DNA of 26,603 bases from Trichomonas tenax. Its lineage: Eukaryota; Parabasalia; Trichomonadida; Trichomonadidae. The notes under the pieces were generated by a model that made no database searches, was not told the origin of the DNA, and was given only the letters and a program-made list of their open reading frames with translations. The stretch spans positions 1 to 26,603 of the forward strand of contig JALKBU010000724.1 in the NCBI GenBank assembly GCA_023091735.1. The letters run 5' to 3'. Positions 1-8,240 of this stretch are shown here, one piece after another (position 1 is the first letter of the stretch; each line of letters starts with the position of its first letter). The translations under genes were made by a program, and so were the position numbers.

Positions 1-101
1 TTTTCATGTTACTTTCATTTTATATATTGATTTATATTATTTAGATTCTCAATTCGATCCTTATATTCTTTGTAAAATTCGTTTTTTACCAAATTATTCG
101 T

Positions 102-302
102 TTATAATTCATATTTACCATGCAAGAAGGAATAATTTCGACCGAGTTTCTTGGTTTTCTTAGGTTTGGAGTGCAACAAAAAATTGCAATGAACAAAGAG
201 AAATGGATGATGTGCTATCGTCAGGATGCTGATAGCACAAATAACATCCTTCATTATAAGGCCACAACTACTCATAATGAAGTCTTCTTTGGCTTCCAAC
301 AT
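102..302 (-). CDS. Small hypothetical protein (66 aa), uncertain
   Basis: An ATG-started minus-strand ORF of 66 codons with a mildly hydrophobic middle (about residues 16-45) and a basic stretch KPKKTKK near residue 47. I do not recognise it. What favours it is the DNA in front of it: an E2F-like TTTCCCGCGCAAA about 40 nt upstream, and two TTGACATGTAA-type elements 85-115 nt upstream, like those in front of convincing genes elsewhere in the window. Against it are its small size, no initiator, and an overlapping plus-strand ORF (120-305) of the same length that cannot be excluded. A 9-bp inverted repeat (211-239) lies inside it. It could also be the last piece of a decayed gene. Confidence 0.28.
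   Translation of the reverse strand: MLEAKEDFIMSSCGLIMKDVICAISILTIAHHPFLFVHCNFLLHSKPKKTKKLGRNYSFLHGKYEL
211..239. repeat. Inverted repeat, 9-bp perfect stem
   Basis: TGTGCTATC (211-219) is followed after 11 nt by its exact reverse complement GATAGCACA (231-239). It would form a hairpin in RNA from either strand. It lies inside the uncertain 66-aa minus-strand ORF. Confidence 0.6.
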
Positions 303-341
303 TGAGTTAAATCCATTTCAACCTATTGACACTTTTCCATT

Positions 342-416
342 TTTCCCGCGCAAACACGTCACTTTCCTTTATTTTGACATCCTAACTTTACATGTCAAAA
401 ATAAGTTACATGTCAG
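342..416. promoter_or_regulatory. Promoter-like segment: E2F-like site plus two TTTACATGTCA elements
   Basis: TTTCCCGCGCAAA at 342-354 matches the E2F consensus TTTSSCGC and is a sharp GC island in AT-rich DNA. ACACGTCA follows at 355-362. TTTACATGTCAA (387-398) and GTTACATGTCAG (405-416) are two copies of the window-wide motif, 18 bp apart. The segment is upstream of the minus-strand ORF 102-302. A plus-strand ORF (226-507) runs through it but is probably chance. Confidence 0.45.
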
Positions 417-788
417 AAAAGCACGTTGTTCTATTTTGTCCCAGTCCCATCAAAACCAACGCTATATTTTGGATCTACATCTGATATGGATTCGAAATCA
501 ACAATAATATTTGATTTGAATATCTAAAAATTCAAAATCAAAAAACAATCAAATTTCATGGATTTTATCATATGGCGATCCAAAATATAACAAAAAATAA
601 AAGAATTTAAAGTTTATGTAAAGAAATTTCACTTTTTGATTAAAACTTTACAAAAAATATTATGGTCTGCACATTATTTTATATTGTTTTAACAACAAAA
701 ATGAAACTTTTTGAATTAACTATGTATGACATGATGCATAAATCAATATTTCATGAAGAAAATTGATTTAGTTTTTTGAAAACTGCCA
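417..788. other. AT-rich spacer
   Basis: No convincing coding potential in any frame. The only element noted is ATGACATGATGC at 726-737, a weak match to the recurrent TGACATG-type motif, about 75 nt before the ATG at 810. Confidence 0.5.
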
Positions 789-806
789 TCACTTTTTTCT
801 CATTTT
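789..806 (+). promoter_or_regulatory. Trichomonad-type initiator (Inr)
   Basis: TCACTTTTTTCTCATTTT begins 21 nt before the ATG at 810. It fits the trichomonad initiator TCA+1(C/T)(T/A) and its longer form with a second TCATT block. The predicted start of transcription is the A at 791, giving a leader of about 19 nt, which is normal for these organisms. Confidence 0.6.
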
Positions 807-809
807 CAA

Positions 810-1112
810 ATGATTGGAATTTTTCTTCTTTCTTTCTCACTTAAAAGAGCAATAAAGCAAGAAACTACAGAAGAAGAGACATCCACAGCTGCTGCCTTCG
901 CTATCAGGAACTTATTCGGTGCTGAAGTTAAATTTAACTTGGACCGCACAGTTTATATTGCTTTGAAGCAATTCATTGATCAGGGTGCGGCAGGTGAGAT
1001 TAGTTTAGAATCTCTCGCACAAATCTCAGGCAACTTCAGTACACAGGATGCATTGATATTAAGAAGCAATGGAATCTATTTCTACAGTAAAAACTCTCCC
1101 GAATATTTATGA
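810..1112 (+). CDS. Hypothetical protein (100 aa), possibly truncated
   Basis: The ATG-started ORF directly follows a strong initiator, so this promoter-start pair is likely real. The protein begins with a hydrophobic segment (residues 1-10) and a basic patch (about 12-17), then an acidic Thr/Glu stretch (about 18-25). A well-composed region with coding-like codon use runs from about residue 27 to 95. I do not recognise a family. The ORF stops at TGA, and the same sequence continues open for a short distance in other frames, so a longer gene cut by an early stop or frameshift is possible. It could equally be a genuine short protein. A weak TGACATGA site lies 75-80 nt upstream. Confidence 0.5.
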   Translation: MIGIFLLSFSLKRAIKQETTEEETSTAAAFAIRNLFGAEVKFNLDRTVYIALKQFIDQGAAGEISLESLAQISGNFSTQDALILRSNGIYFYSKNSPEYL

Positions 1113-1418
1113 TAAGGAGAATATTCATTTACTATGCGAACGTTATTATCAGTGTTTCTTTTCATGAACCTATTCGAGATCTTTGCTTTGATCCAATACA
1201 TACTTAGAGCATTTCGTAAATATCATTAAGAGAGGCCAAAAGCTAAATAATATGTTCTTCAAATATTCCATATAGGAAGCACAAAAACAAAATGAAGAAA
1301 TCTTGAGAAAAATCATCAAAAAATGAAAAATTCCAAAAATCGATCTCATATACCAACTTACATTTATCTTCACCAAAATTTCACTCGATACAGTTACAAA
1401 CAACTTTATTCTTGTATT
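1113..1418. other. Spacer, no supported gene
   Basis: AT-rich. A 77-codon minus-strand ORF (1170-1403) rich in Phe, Ile, Leu and Cys is likely a chance reading. The interrupted inverted repeat GAATATT ... AATATTC (about 1101-1126) surrounds the stop of the preceding gene. Confidence 0.4.
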
Positions 1419-2108
1419 TCATCGTGAAAATAATCCAGGATGATACATGTTCAGTTCCTTAGAATCAAGTTTAAAAATTTTCAGGAAGCATTTTATGGCT
1501 CCTTTCTCACCAATATCCAAAGAACATACATTGGAGTTTCCACTATTATGAATATAACCAGAATAATATTGACATTTATTGTTTGTAATATTAAAATTTC
1601 ATGAATATTCAGGCCCTGTTTGGATGCAGAATATACAAAAACCAGTTGATGTACTTATTCCACAATCGGCAATCTTTGTTAGATTAATAAATAGCTTTAT
1701 GGTTTCTGTATCTGGAACATTAACATAGAACGTTATATCGTTTCCTGAATCTTTTACTGATTTTGAATAACAGACTCTATCATGAACGAAGCTTCCACTG
1801 CTTCTAAAATATGAAGACCCACCATTTCCATAGCTTCCTGTTGAAGAACACTCAGAAAAAGATGTGTCTTCAATTAGGAGGTTGTCTTGTGCTAATGAGG
1901 CACCAATTCTAACAGCGGCATATTCAGTTTGTCGTATGAAGTCACATGATGCAACATAAAAACTGCCTGGCGAAGCCTTAAAAGCAGATGTGACTTCATA
2001 TTTCTTTGTGTACTGTGATGCCCCGAAGTATGCTGACCAATCGGCTTCATTTCCATTTCTGCCATTTTTTGTTTCATCACAAATATTCTCTATAAATTTG
2101 CAGGATTA
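1419..2108 (-). pseudogene. Beta-helix type surface-protein fragment, broken
   Basis: Reading the minus strand from a TAA at about 2109, one frame stays open for 169 codons to a TGA at 1599-1601, then continues in the same frame for 59 more codons to a TGA at 1419-1421. The translation has the look of trichomonad beta-helix surface proteins: repeated short blocks such as SFYVASCDF, SFSECSSTGSYGNGG, GSFVHDRVCYS and ITNNKCQYYSGYIHNSGN, with spaced Cys, Asn and Gly. No in-frame ATG exists in the first 200 codons, and there is no secretion signal or membrane anchor. It is therefore an internal piece missing both ends, with one premature stop. Coding similarity appears to end abruptly near 2095-2108. 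Family assignment is from pattern recognition, not alignment. Confidence 0.6.
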
Positions 2109-2514
2109 TACTTGCGCATTTGGAAAATAAGTCGAGGTCTGGAGGGAAGTTACGAAAATTTTCGGATACAGAAAATATCTTTCAGCAAAAAAATAAATAA
2201 ACGCGTTTTTGTATAATTTCGTTCCAGGATTTCCTATTTCCAGGAGTATTCAATTTATGAACTAATTCCTAGAAAATCCAAATAATCGTCGTATTTCCAG
2301 AGATTGAAAAGGTCTGTTTGCATTCAAATTGAATGGTCTCATTCAATTTTTGATGAACCACATTCAAAAAACCGCCTATTATGAAGTTTGCACACCCCCT
2401 GTAAGAGTTCTTTGTCGATATTCATGCGTTTATGAGGTTATAATAAGCATTTCCTGAGTAAGAAGTGTCATAGAATATGTCCCAGACACTGATAGGAGTG
2501 ATATCAAAATGTTG
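2109..2514. other. Spacer, no supported gene
   Basis: I see no coding signal. It separates the beta-helix remnant from the regulatory cluster in front of the ankyrin gene. Confidence 0.45.
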
Positions 2515-2577
2515 ACTCTTAACATGTTAAGAGTATATGTCGTGTAAAGTTCTATTTTGTGATTTTGACGTGTAAAG
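2515..2577 (+). promoter_or_regulatory. Promoter-like cluster: 20-bp palindrome plus two TGWCGTGTAAAG elements
   Basis: ACTCTTAACATGTTAAGAGT (2515-2534) is a perfect 20-bp palindrome centred on ACATGT. ATGTCGTGTAAAG (2537-2549) and TTGACGTGTAAAG (2565-2577) follow, 28 bp apart, the second ending 9 nt before the ATG at 2587. Both match the window-wide motif. No TCA(C/T)(T/A) initiator was seen here. Confidence 0.5.
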
Positions 2578-2586
2578 AACATTATT

Positions 2587-3676
2587 ATGAATGAAAAATG
2601 GGCTGTGAAGAAAATCGCTTATGTTGTTATTCCTGATGAACTAAAAACGCTTTATTTGGTCGAAGAGAAATTATGGAATTTGAACTCAGAGAATATGAAT
2701 GAAGTTTTAGATTTTATAAATAGTTCACCAAAAATTTCACCAGGATTCATTTTATACACCTTAAATAGTGTAACACGATTTCGTGGCAAAACTATGAAGG
2801 TGGCAATGGACTTATTGAAGCTATACAATAAACAAAGATCTAATCTGATGCGATTTGAAGATGAATTCATATATTCACTTCACAAAACAGGAGCTCTCAG
2901 AAACGGACATATCGCTGGTGATCCAAATCCCGACACTCTCACCGTGTTTGAGCCAAATACTCCTTATTATTATGTATGCTATGACATGTTGGATGAACTT
3001 AAAGCATATCGAAAATGGATTCGATGTTAACCTAAGAATCCACAGATTTGGCTCTGCATGGAGGTCTCTCTTTTCTCCTGTTTCCATTGCATGCGAAATG
3101 AATCAATTAAATTTAGTCGAATACCTTGTTGCAAAAGGAGCAGATGTCATTCTTAATTCTACGTTAGATCCAACAGGTGAAGACAATACAGCAATACCAC
3201 TTCAAATTGCCGTTGGCAGTAATGCAACTGATATCATGAAATATCTTATTAAGAAAGGAGTTGATGTTAATCAAGTCCACATGGGCAAGTCAGCGTTAAC
3301 GTGCGCAGTTGAGGTATCAATGAGCACCACAATGCTGAAAATTCTCATTGAAGCAGGTCCTATTGTCAACTTGAAGCTTAATGATAACAGAACACCAATA
3401 ATCGTTGCAACTGAAGAATGCAACGCTCCAGCACTTAAGTTCCTTCATGAAAAAGGCGGAGACATCAATGTTGTTGCAAATAGATTTATTCAGGATGGGT
3501 TTTACATCGAAGAAGAAGCTTTTCCACTCCGAATACCATTGAGAAATGGATATCACAACATTAAAAATCTTCTGCTCAAGCTAGGTGCAGATATGAGCCG
3601 ATTAGATATCACAGAAAGACATATTCTTCAAGTAATGTATCGATTGCGAGAACAAAACAGGCAATCAAGGCTTTGA
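2587..3676 (+). pseudogene. Ankyrin-repeat protein gene with one frameshift
   Basis: The first frame runs from ATG 2587 to TAA 3030 (147 codons, an all-helical N-terminal region without clear repeats). The second continues in the +1 frame to TGA 3676. Homology switches frame near 3007-3010, in GCATATC, where ENGFDVN of the second frame follows LKAY of the first. Loss of two bases from a TATAT run would explain it. After the switch there are about five ankyrin repeats (roughly 3065-3150, 3190-3275, 3290-3370, 3385-3475, 3525-3600), with motifs such as LVEYLVAKGADV, IMKYLIKKGVDVN and LKILIEAG. Ankyrin proteins of this kind are a very large trichomonad family, usually cytoplasmic binding proteins. 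Apart from the single shift the gene is well preserved, so the break is recent, or is a sequencing error. Confidence 0.7.
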
Positions 3677-4657
3677 CGACAAGCGAATCTTGATAATGGA
3701 CAACAGTGGTTATTTCATTTATTTTGCTGTGTTATTTGCTTTTTTGTTGATTAAAACCATAAAATATTAGATTCAAATCGATTCTATGTTGATTTATGAT
3801 GATTTGAATTTGTTAATTTCAAAATATTTTAACATTTTTCAAAATCTTATAAACAAGAGCCAACAATTGATATTTAGAATACAAATTTCATGTAGAGATT
3901 GTTATTTGTCTGAACTTATCCTTAAATTATAAAACAAGGTAAAATTAAAAAGTCAAGACATCAAAAATAGAAGATAATATATAAATTAGTTTAGCATTCA
4001 ATTATAAATAGAAAGTTATAATAATATTTATGTAGAGATCATTCAAAAATTAAATATTTCTTTGAGCATTTTAGATGACAAAATGATGTATATTAATTTT
4101 ATCAATTTAAACATGATATTTGTTTTCTTAACAAAGATGATAATGTTTTATTAAGGTAAATGCTGAAAAACAAATGTTAAAATGTAAAATTAACAAAATT
4201 TGCATAAAATAACAAAAAATTGAGAATATAACACTGACCAATCTTCATTAAAATACCTCTGTAGTTCGCAGTTAAAGCCATTTTCGAAAATACGCAAGAA
4301 TTTGAAGAACAATCCGATAACAGAAAATCATGAAAAATCATTCAAGAAAACGGCGCTTTCATGCGATGATTAAGCAAATTATAAAGCAATCAATGAATTA
4401 TCGTTATAAAGGTTATTTTTATTTTTTCTGAGAACATTCACAAATTTTCAGAAAGATATAAAAAGTTTTAATATTCCACTGAATCTCATATTTACCCAGT
4501 TTTTCTATAACTTCATATTAAGCCATAAGATTTTTAATTATTATTTTCGTTATTAACAAATAAACGATAGATATAGATATGAGGTATGTTATAGATCAAG
4601 ATTTTTGAGACAAAAAAGCTCAAACAAAAATCTCCCACAAAAAATTATTTTTCTACA
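3677..4657. other. Long AT-rich spacer
   Basis: About 980 bases of very AT-rich sequence with no ORF of interest on either strand, no clear promoter element of the types found elsewhere, and no repeat family that I can recognise. Confidence 0.55.
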
Positions 4658-4840
4658 ATGTCATTGTGTAATGAGTATTGCGATTTGTTGAAACTTCACA
4701 CAGTGATAAGTGACGACAATGATGACAGTGGTGAAGCACAGGCGCTCAATATCATCAATATCAGGTATATGTACGAAGCATTCTCAGATGCTGATGAATA
4801 TAATTCATCAGATGAAGAATGCTATGAGTCAATGATCTGA
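4658..4840 (+). CDS. Small acidic hypothetical protein (60 aa)
   Basis: The ORF from ATG 4658 to TGA 4838-4840 is visibly richer in G and C than its flanks and uses coding-like codons. The product is strongly acidic, with runs such as SDDNDDSGEA and SSDEECYESM, no hydrophobic segment, and 3-4 cysteines. I know no family for it. No initiator or TGACATGT-type element was found upstream, which lowers confidence. A perfect 9-bp hairpin (4831-4856) spans the stop codon. It may be a real small gene, or a surviving piece of a larger acidic protein gene. Confidence 0.4.
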   Translation: MSLCNEYCDLLKLHTVISDDNDDSGEAQALNIINIRYMYEAFSDADEYNSSDEECYESMI

Positions 4841-4856
4841 GGCATAACAGATCATT
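4831..4856. repeat. Hairpin across the stop codon of the acidic ORF
   Basis: AATGATCTG (4831-4839) and CAGATCATT (4848-4856) form a perfect 9-bp stem with an 8-nt loop. The TGA stop (4838-4840) sits at the loop edge. Confidence 0.6.
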
Positions 4857-5182
4857 AGTCAAATGTAGTTATTACCGGTCAAAAAAAAATATAATATTAT
4901 TGAGCGTTTTATATACGAATATATTATTATATTATTGTTTAGTTTTATTGTTCTTTACCATGTTTTTTAAAATCTCCTTTTCTTTCCCTAAATTTCCTCA
5001 TTTTTATGATTTTTCTTTTCTAAAACAACACTATTTGTGATGTTATTATTGATCTTATGAATAAAATTGCTTTTCAATGTGATTCTCATTAGGAAAAAAC
5101 AAACTGAGAAAATTGGTTATTAGAAACAAGAATTATGACTGATTTTGAGTCTAAAAACATTATAAAAATTTTTCAGGAATTG
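4841..5182. other. AT-rich spacer
   Basis: No gene seen. It separates the acidic ORF from the initiator of the Myb gene. Confidence 0.5.
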
Positions 5183-5190
5183 TCACTTTT
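5183..5190 (+). promoter_or_regulatory. Initiator of the Myb gene
   Basis: TCACTTTT matches the trichomonad initiator TCA+1(C/T)(T/A). The A at 5185 is 15 nt before the ATG at 5200. This supports ATG 5200 as the start over the in-frame TTG at 5194. Confidence 0.6.
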
Positions 5191-5199
5191 ATATTGATT

Positions 5200-5964
5200 A
5201 TGGCACTTTTTAGTTTTCTAAAAATGAATCATTTTCAAATGACAGGAGTCGTCTATGACCGTCTTCTTGAGAAGGTTCATCCTGAGTCTCTCCCCCAGAT
5301 GCAGAAAATTCTGTTTAATTTCATCACAGGAGCAATTCCATACGATATAGCGTGTCAGCAAGCGATTGCGACATGTGGCAGTTGCAAATCCATCGACAAA
5401 CTTCTAATATTCATGAACGTCTCTGAAGATCCGATTCCTTTCGATAAAGATAATCAAGTCAAAGCAAACTCTTGGTCTCAATACGAAGATCAGCGTTTGA
5501 TAGCTGCCGTTCACAAGTACGGAACTTCTGAATGGTCCAAAGTTTCACAATTCGTTGGAAATGGAAGAAATAGATGTCAATGTGGTCAAAGATGGTCGAG
5601 ATCACTTAACCCGACTATAAATAAGACTCTGTGGAATCATTTCGAAGATTTGAAACTAATTCACGCAGTTATTCAATTTGGTGATAAATCTTGGACAAAA
5701 ATTGCTGACGCAGTTAAAGGAAGATCGGATTTGCAGTGTAAATATAGATATCAGCTTATCTCGAAGAAATATTTATCAGACCTCTCTTTCCAAAAAGTTA
5801 TGCTTCCAAAGACAGAAGTAAAGAAAGAAACGCCGGAAATACCTCAGCCTCAGCAAAAGCCGATATTCAAAGAGTATCCTTCTAATGAAATCGAACAAGA
5901 TGATACTTTGAAATTCTTGGATTGGATTGAAGAGACACCAACTGAACCAATGGCCTTCTTTTAA
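5200..5964 (+). CDS. Two-repeat (R2R3-type) Myb DNA-binding protein
   Basis: The 254-aa product has two Myb/SANT repeats. Repeat one has W92, W112 and W132 at 20-residue spacing; repeat two has W145 and W165, with a Tyr (Y182 or Y184) where the third Trp is expected. RNRCQCGQRW before W132 matches the usual recognition-helix pattern. Residues 1-85 are helical and hydrophobic without a recognised domain. The tail (about 195-254) has a basic-proline stretch and ends acidic (EQDDTLKFLDWIEETPTEP), as in activation regions. Trichomonad Myb proteins of this size are nuclear transcription regulators, some of which bind promoter elements directly. The start is ATG 5200, behind an initiator; an in-frame TTG two codons upstream is not needed. 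Target genes cannot be read from the sequence. Confidence 0.85.
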   Translation: MALFSFLKMNHFQMTGVVYDRLLEKVHPESLPQMQKILFNFITGAIPYDIACQQAIATCGSCKSIDKLLIFMNVSEDPIPFDKDNQVKANSWSQYEDQRLIAAVHKYGTSEWSKVSQFVGNGRNRCQCGQRWSRSLNPTINKTLWNHFEDLKLIHAVIQFGDKSWTKIADAVKGRSDLQCKYRYQLISKKYLSDLSFQKVMLPKTEVKKETPEIPQPQQKPIFKEYPSNEIEQDDTLKFLDWIEETPTEPMAFF

Positions 5965-6128
5965 GTTAGTATAACTATTTGTTTGTATGTTTTGCCAAAT
6001 GAAAACAAAATTGAAATTTTGATCTTTTTTCGTTGAAAAAAAAAGCTTTATAACATTTAACCTATCAATATTTGCATTTTCTTTAATATTCATGTATAAA
6101 TATAATAAAATTAATTTATATTATTATT

Positions 6129-7368
6129 TTAAAACCACCGACTTGCAAGTGCATTCATAAGCATATTCCAATTCCGTGTCATTTCGTAATGATACATTCT
6201 ATATCCAATGGATTCATATTTGCAATCTCTTATAACGCTGACATTGCAATATTTTTCCAGTTTGTAGAAACAAGAAACTGTTATTATTCCACCATAATGG
6301 TTTAAAATAGAATAGAATTCACCATCAACTGAATAATTATCTAATGTATAGATCCTAAGTTTCAGTGGAAAATCAAATGCATTTTGATGGAATTTCGTGC
6401 TTTGGTCTAACCAAAAATTAACAACATTTGTACAATTTGAAAAGGCGTAATCATAAACAATTGTATCGCTAATCGATATTTCAGATAATAACGAACAATT
6501 TCTACAATCTGCAGGTTTGGTAATAACGTTATTGAGGAATCATCAAAATAGTTTAGAGTTGGGGAAATTATTATTTCAGTAATATTTGTTCTTGCTTTAA
6601 AAAACGTTTCCTTTACATCAAATAGACCCTGTAAGAGAAGATGTTCAGAGCACGGATTTAGAAAATGCGGTCCATCAATTATTACAGCATCTGGTATATT
6701 TGGACATGTTTGTAAACCACTGCAGCTGGAAAATACCTCATTCACAATTCTTCTGAGTCTAGATGAGAATCTAAATGTTGCTAGCATCGGACATTCTTCA
6801 AAAGCATGATCGAGAACATCTGCGATGTATGTGAGATCTATTGATTCCAGTCGTTCGCATCTTTCAAATGTTCCTGCATTTATTGTTGTTATTTTGTCAT
6901 TTAATGTAATTGATGTAATAGAAGAATGAGCAAAAGATTCAATAGTTTTACAGTGCGAAAATGCATAGCATCCAAGATTAAGAATTGTGTCAGGGAATTC
7001 AAAATTCCCAATTTTTCGCATTTATAAAATGCTAAATCACCAATGTAATGTATCGAACTAGGTAAACTTCGAATCTCCATGTTTTGGCAATTATAAAAAG
7101 CGAATTCTTTGATTCTTTCAACGCTATCTGGAATTTCGATTGATTGTAAACTTGTGCAATTACAAAAAGCGTAAGCACCAATCTTCACTATTGTGTCCAG
7201 AAGTGTTATTCACTGAAGATTTGAGCAATAGTGGAAGGTGTAAGATGGAATTTGCGGAAAAATGCCATGAAGGTCAACGTGGACAAGGGAAGCATTACCG
7301 GAGAATACACTGTAAAGCCCAAGGCCCGTAATAACGTAATTGCCTTCAGACGTCTTCTCCGCATTCAT
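6129..7368 (-). pseudogene. BspA-like leucine-rich-repeat protein, decayed
   Basis: The minus strand from ATG 7366-7368 to TAA 6129-6131 encodes about 413 codons of BspA/TpLRR-type repeats, with units such as KIGAYAFCNCTSLQSIEIPDSV, IGDLAFYKC and DTIVYDYAFSNCTNV, but in three frames. Defects: an in-frame TGA at 7210-7212 (codon 53); a one-base loss in a run of five A at about 7010-7015; and a second frame change at about 6505-6535. The last part (to 6129) is a non-repeat C-terminal region without an obvious membrane helix. BspA-like proteins are one of the largest trichomonad families, many of them surface adhesion candidates. The start codon is directly preceded by an in-frame TGA. CCTTT lies 6-10 nt before it, on the minus strand at 7374-7378, resembling the M5 alternative initiator of Trichomonas. 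Confidence 0.8.
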
Positions 7369-7373
7369 TCAGA

Positions 7374-7378
7374 AAAGG
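7374..7378 (-). promoter_or_regulatory. CCTTT, possible M5-type initiator
   Basis: CCTTT on the minus strand ends 6 nt before the ATG of the BspA-like pseudogene. The M5 element (CCTTT) is described in Trichomonas vaginalis as overlapping the transcription start in genes without an Inr. Five bases are easily found by chance, so this is tentative. Confidence 0.25.
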
Positions 7379-7665
7379 CATTGTCACTTTTTATCACTAT
7401 CCTTAAAATTCATCGTTTTTTGTTGTTTTCTGGGAAAAATGTAAATAGGAGGATGAATTCTCCGTTATCATTTATCGACATCAAAAATGGCCTCTCTGTG
7501 GTTTATTGTCCATGGATTTGATGTTTTTAGCGATTTTGGGTGTGGAATTTGAATAAGAAATTCACATTTTACCTTAAAATTATCAAAAGTAGGGTTTTTA
7601 TGTTATGGGGTATTCTAAAACAGCAAATTTGGGATTTTACATACTGTATTTTTCTATCGTTACTT
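7379..7665. other. Spacer, no supported gene
   Basis: The plus-strand ORF 7231-7521, which starts at a GTG inside the BspA-like pseudogene, is its shadow at the start and chance sequence beyond. Nothing else is recognised. Confidence 0.4.
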
Positions 7666-7757
7666 TTTACATGACAGAAATCAAAATTACATCGTTGTTA
7701 TGTCATATTTTTCAATTTTACGTGACAAATTGATGTCAATTTACATGTCAAATGTCA
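7666..7757. promoter_or_regulatory. Cluster of TTTACATGTCA-type elements without a clear gene
   Basis: Three good copies of the recurrent motif, TTTACATGACAG (7666-7677), TTTACGTGACAA (7717-7728) and TTTACATGTCAA (7740-7751), with weaker ATGTCA sites at 7700, 7733 and 7752. This is the densest cluster after that of the WDR74-like gene. The nearest candidates are the BspA-like pseudogene about 300 nt away on the minus strand and a poor 67-codon plus-strand ORF (7700-7903) that runs through the cluster. Confidence 0.45.
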
Positions 7758-8240
7758 AAAGGAAAACATCGATAAGATTCAGTTATTTATTTGAAAATGT
7801 AGGATCTGTAGATGATGCATTTAAATGCATTCTGTTTCCTAAGAGATTTATGAATGCATTTTCAAGATTATTAAAAAATCCCAAAAGACTTTCTTTTCAA
7901 TGATAATCGTTCTTTTTTAGATATGACAGTGAATACTGCAGAACATTGCAACTCATTCTTTCTATTAATATATTCATTCTTCAATGTAATGATCGACATT
8001 TCATTTTGTTTTGATTGCTCATTTGTAGAAAATAGTTTATGAAATGTAAACTATTGAATTATATTTTCAACTATGCTCATCTGAAAAAGTTATGATATTA
8101 ATAAATAGTTATTACATTATTTTTACTATATTATTACAGTTAAGGATTTTAACAAACACTTTGCATTCAATATGATGTTGAAAATCATTATTCTCAGATG
8201 TCACTTTTCATGTTAGTCACCCCTTAAATAAATAATAAAT
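7758..8240. other. AT-rich spacer
   Basis: No supported gene. The downstream part of ORF 7700-7903 may be a gene remnant, but nothing identifies it. TCACTTTTCAT at 8201-8211 looks like a plus-strand initiator with no gene behind it. Confidence 0.4.

Noticed and set aside
226..507. 93-aa plus-strand ORF
   Set aside because: It runs through the E2F-like site and two motif copies; the composition is not protein-like.
1599..7212. In-frame TGA codons as evidence of a reassigned stop codon
   Set aside because: TGA ends several ORFs normally (810-1112, 4658-4840, 16289-16807 and the ankyrin frame), and the genes with internal TGA also carry frameshifts or lack ends.
7231..7521. Plus-strand ORF with GC-rich, coding-like codons
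   Set aside because: It starts at GTG and is antisense to the first repeats of the BspA-like pseudogene, which explains its composition.
7480..7650. Possible intron on the minus strand (GTATGT ... AACCACAG)
   Set aside because: No ATG-started exon precedes it and the 3' signal only partly fits ACTAACACACAG.
7700..7903. 67-aa plus-strand ORF
   Set aside because: Its first half is made of promoter-motif copies and no proper start lies after them; the rest is not recognised.
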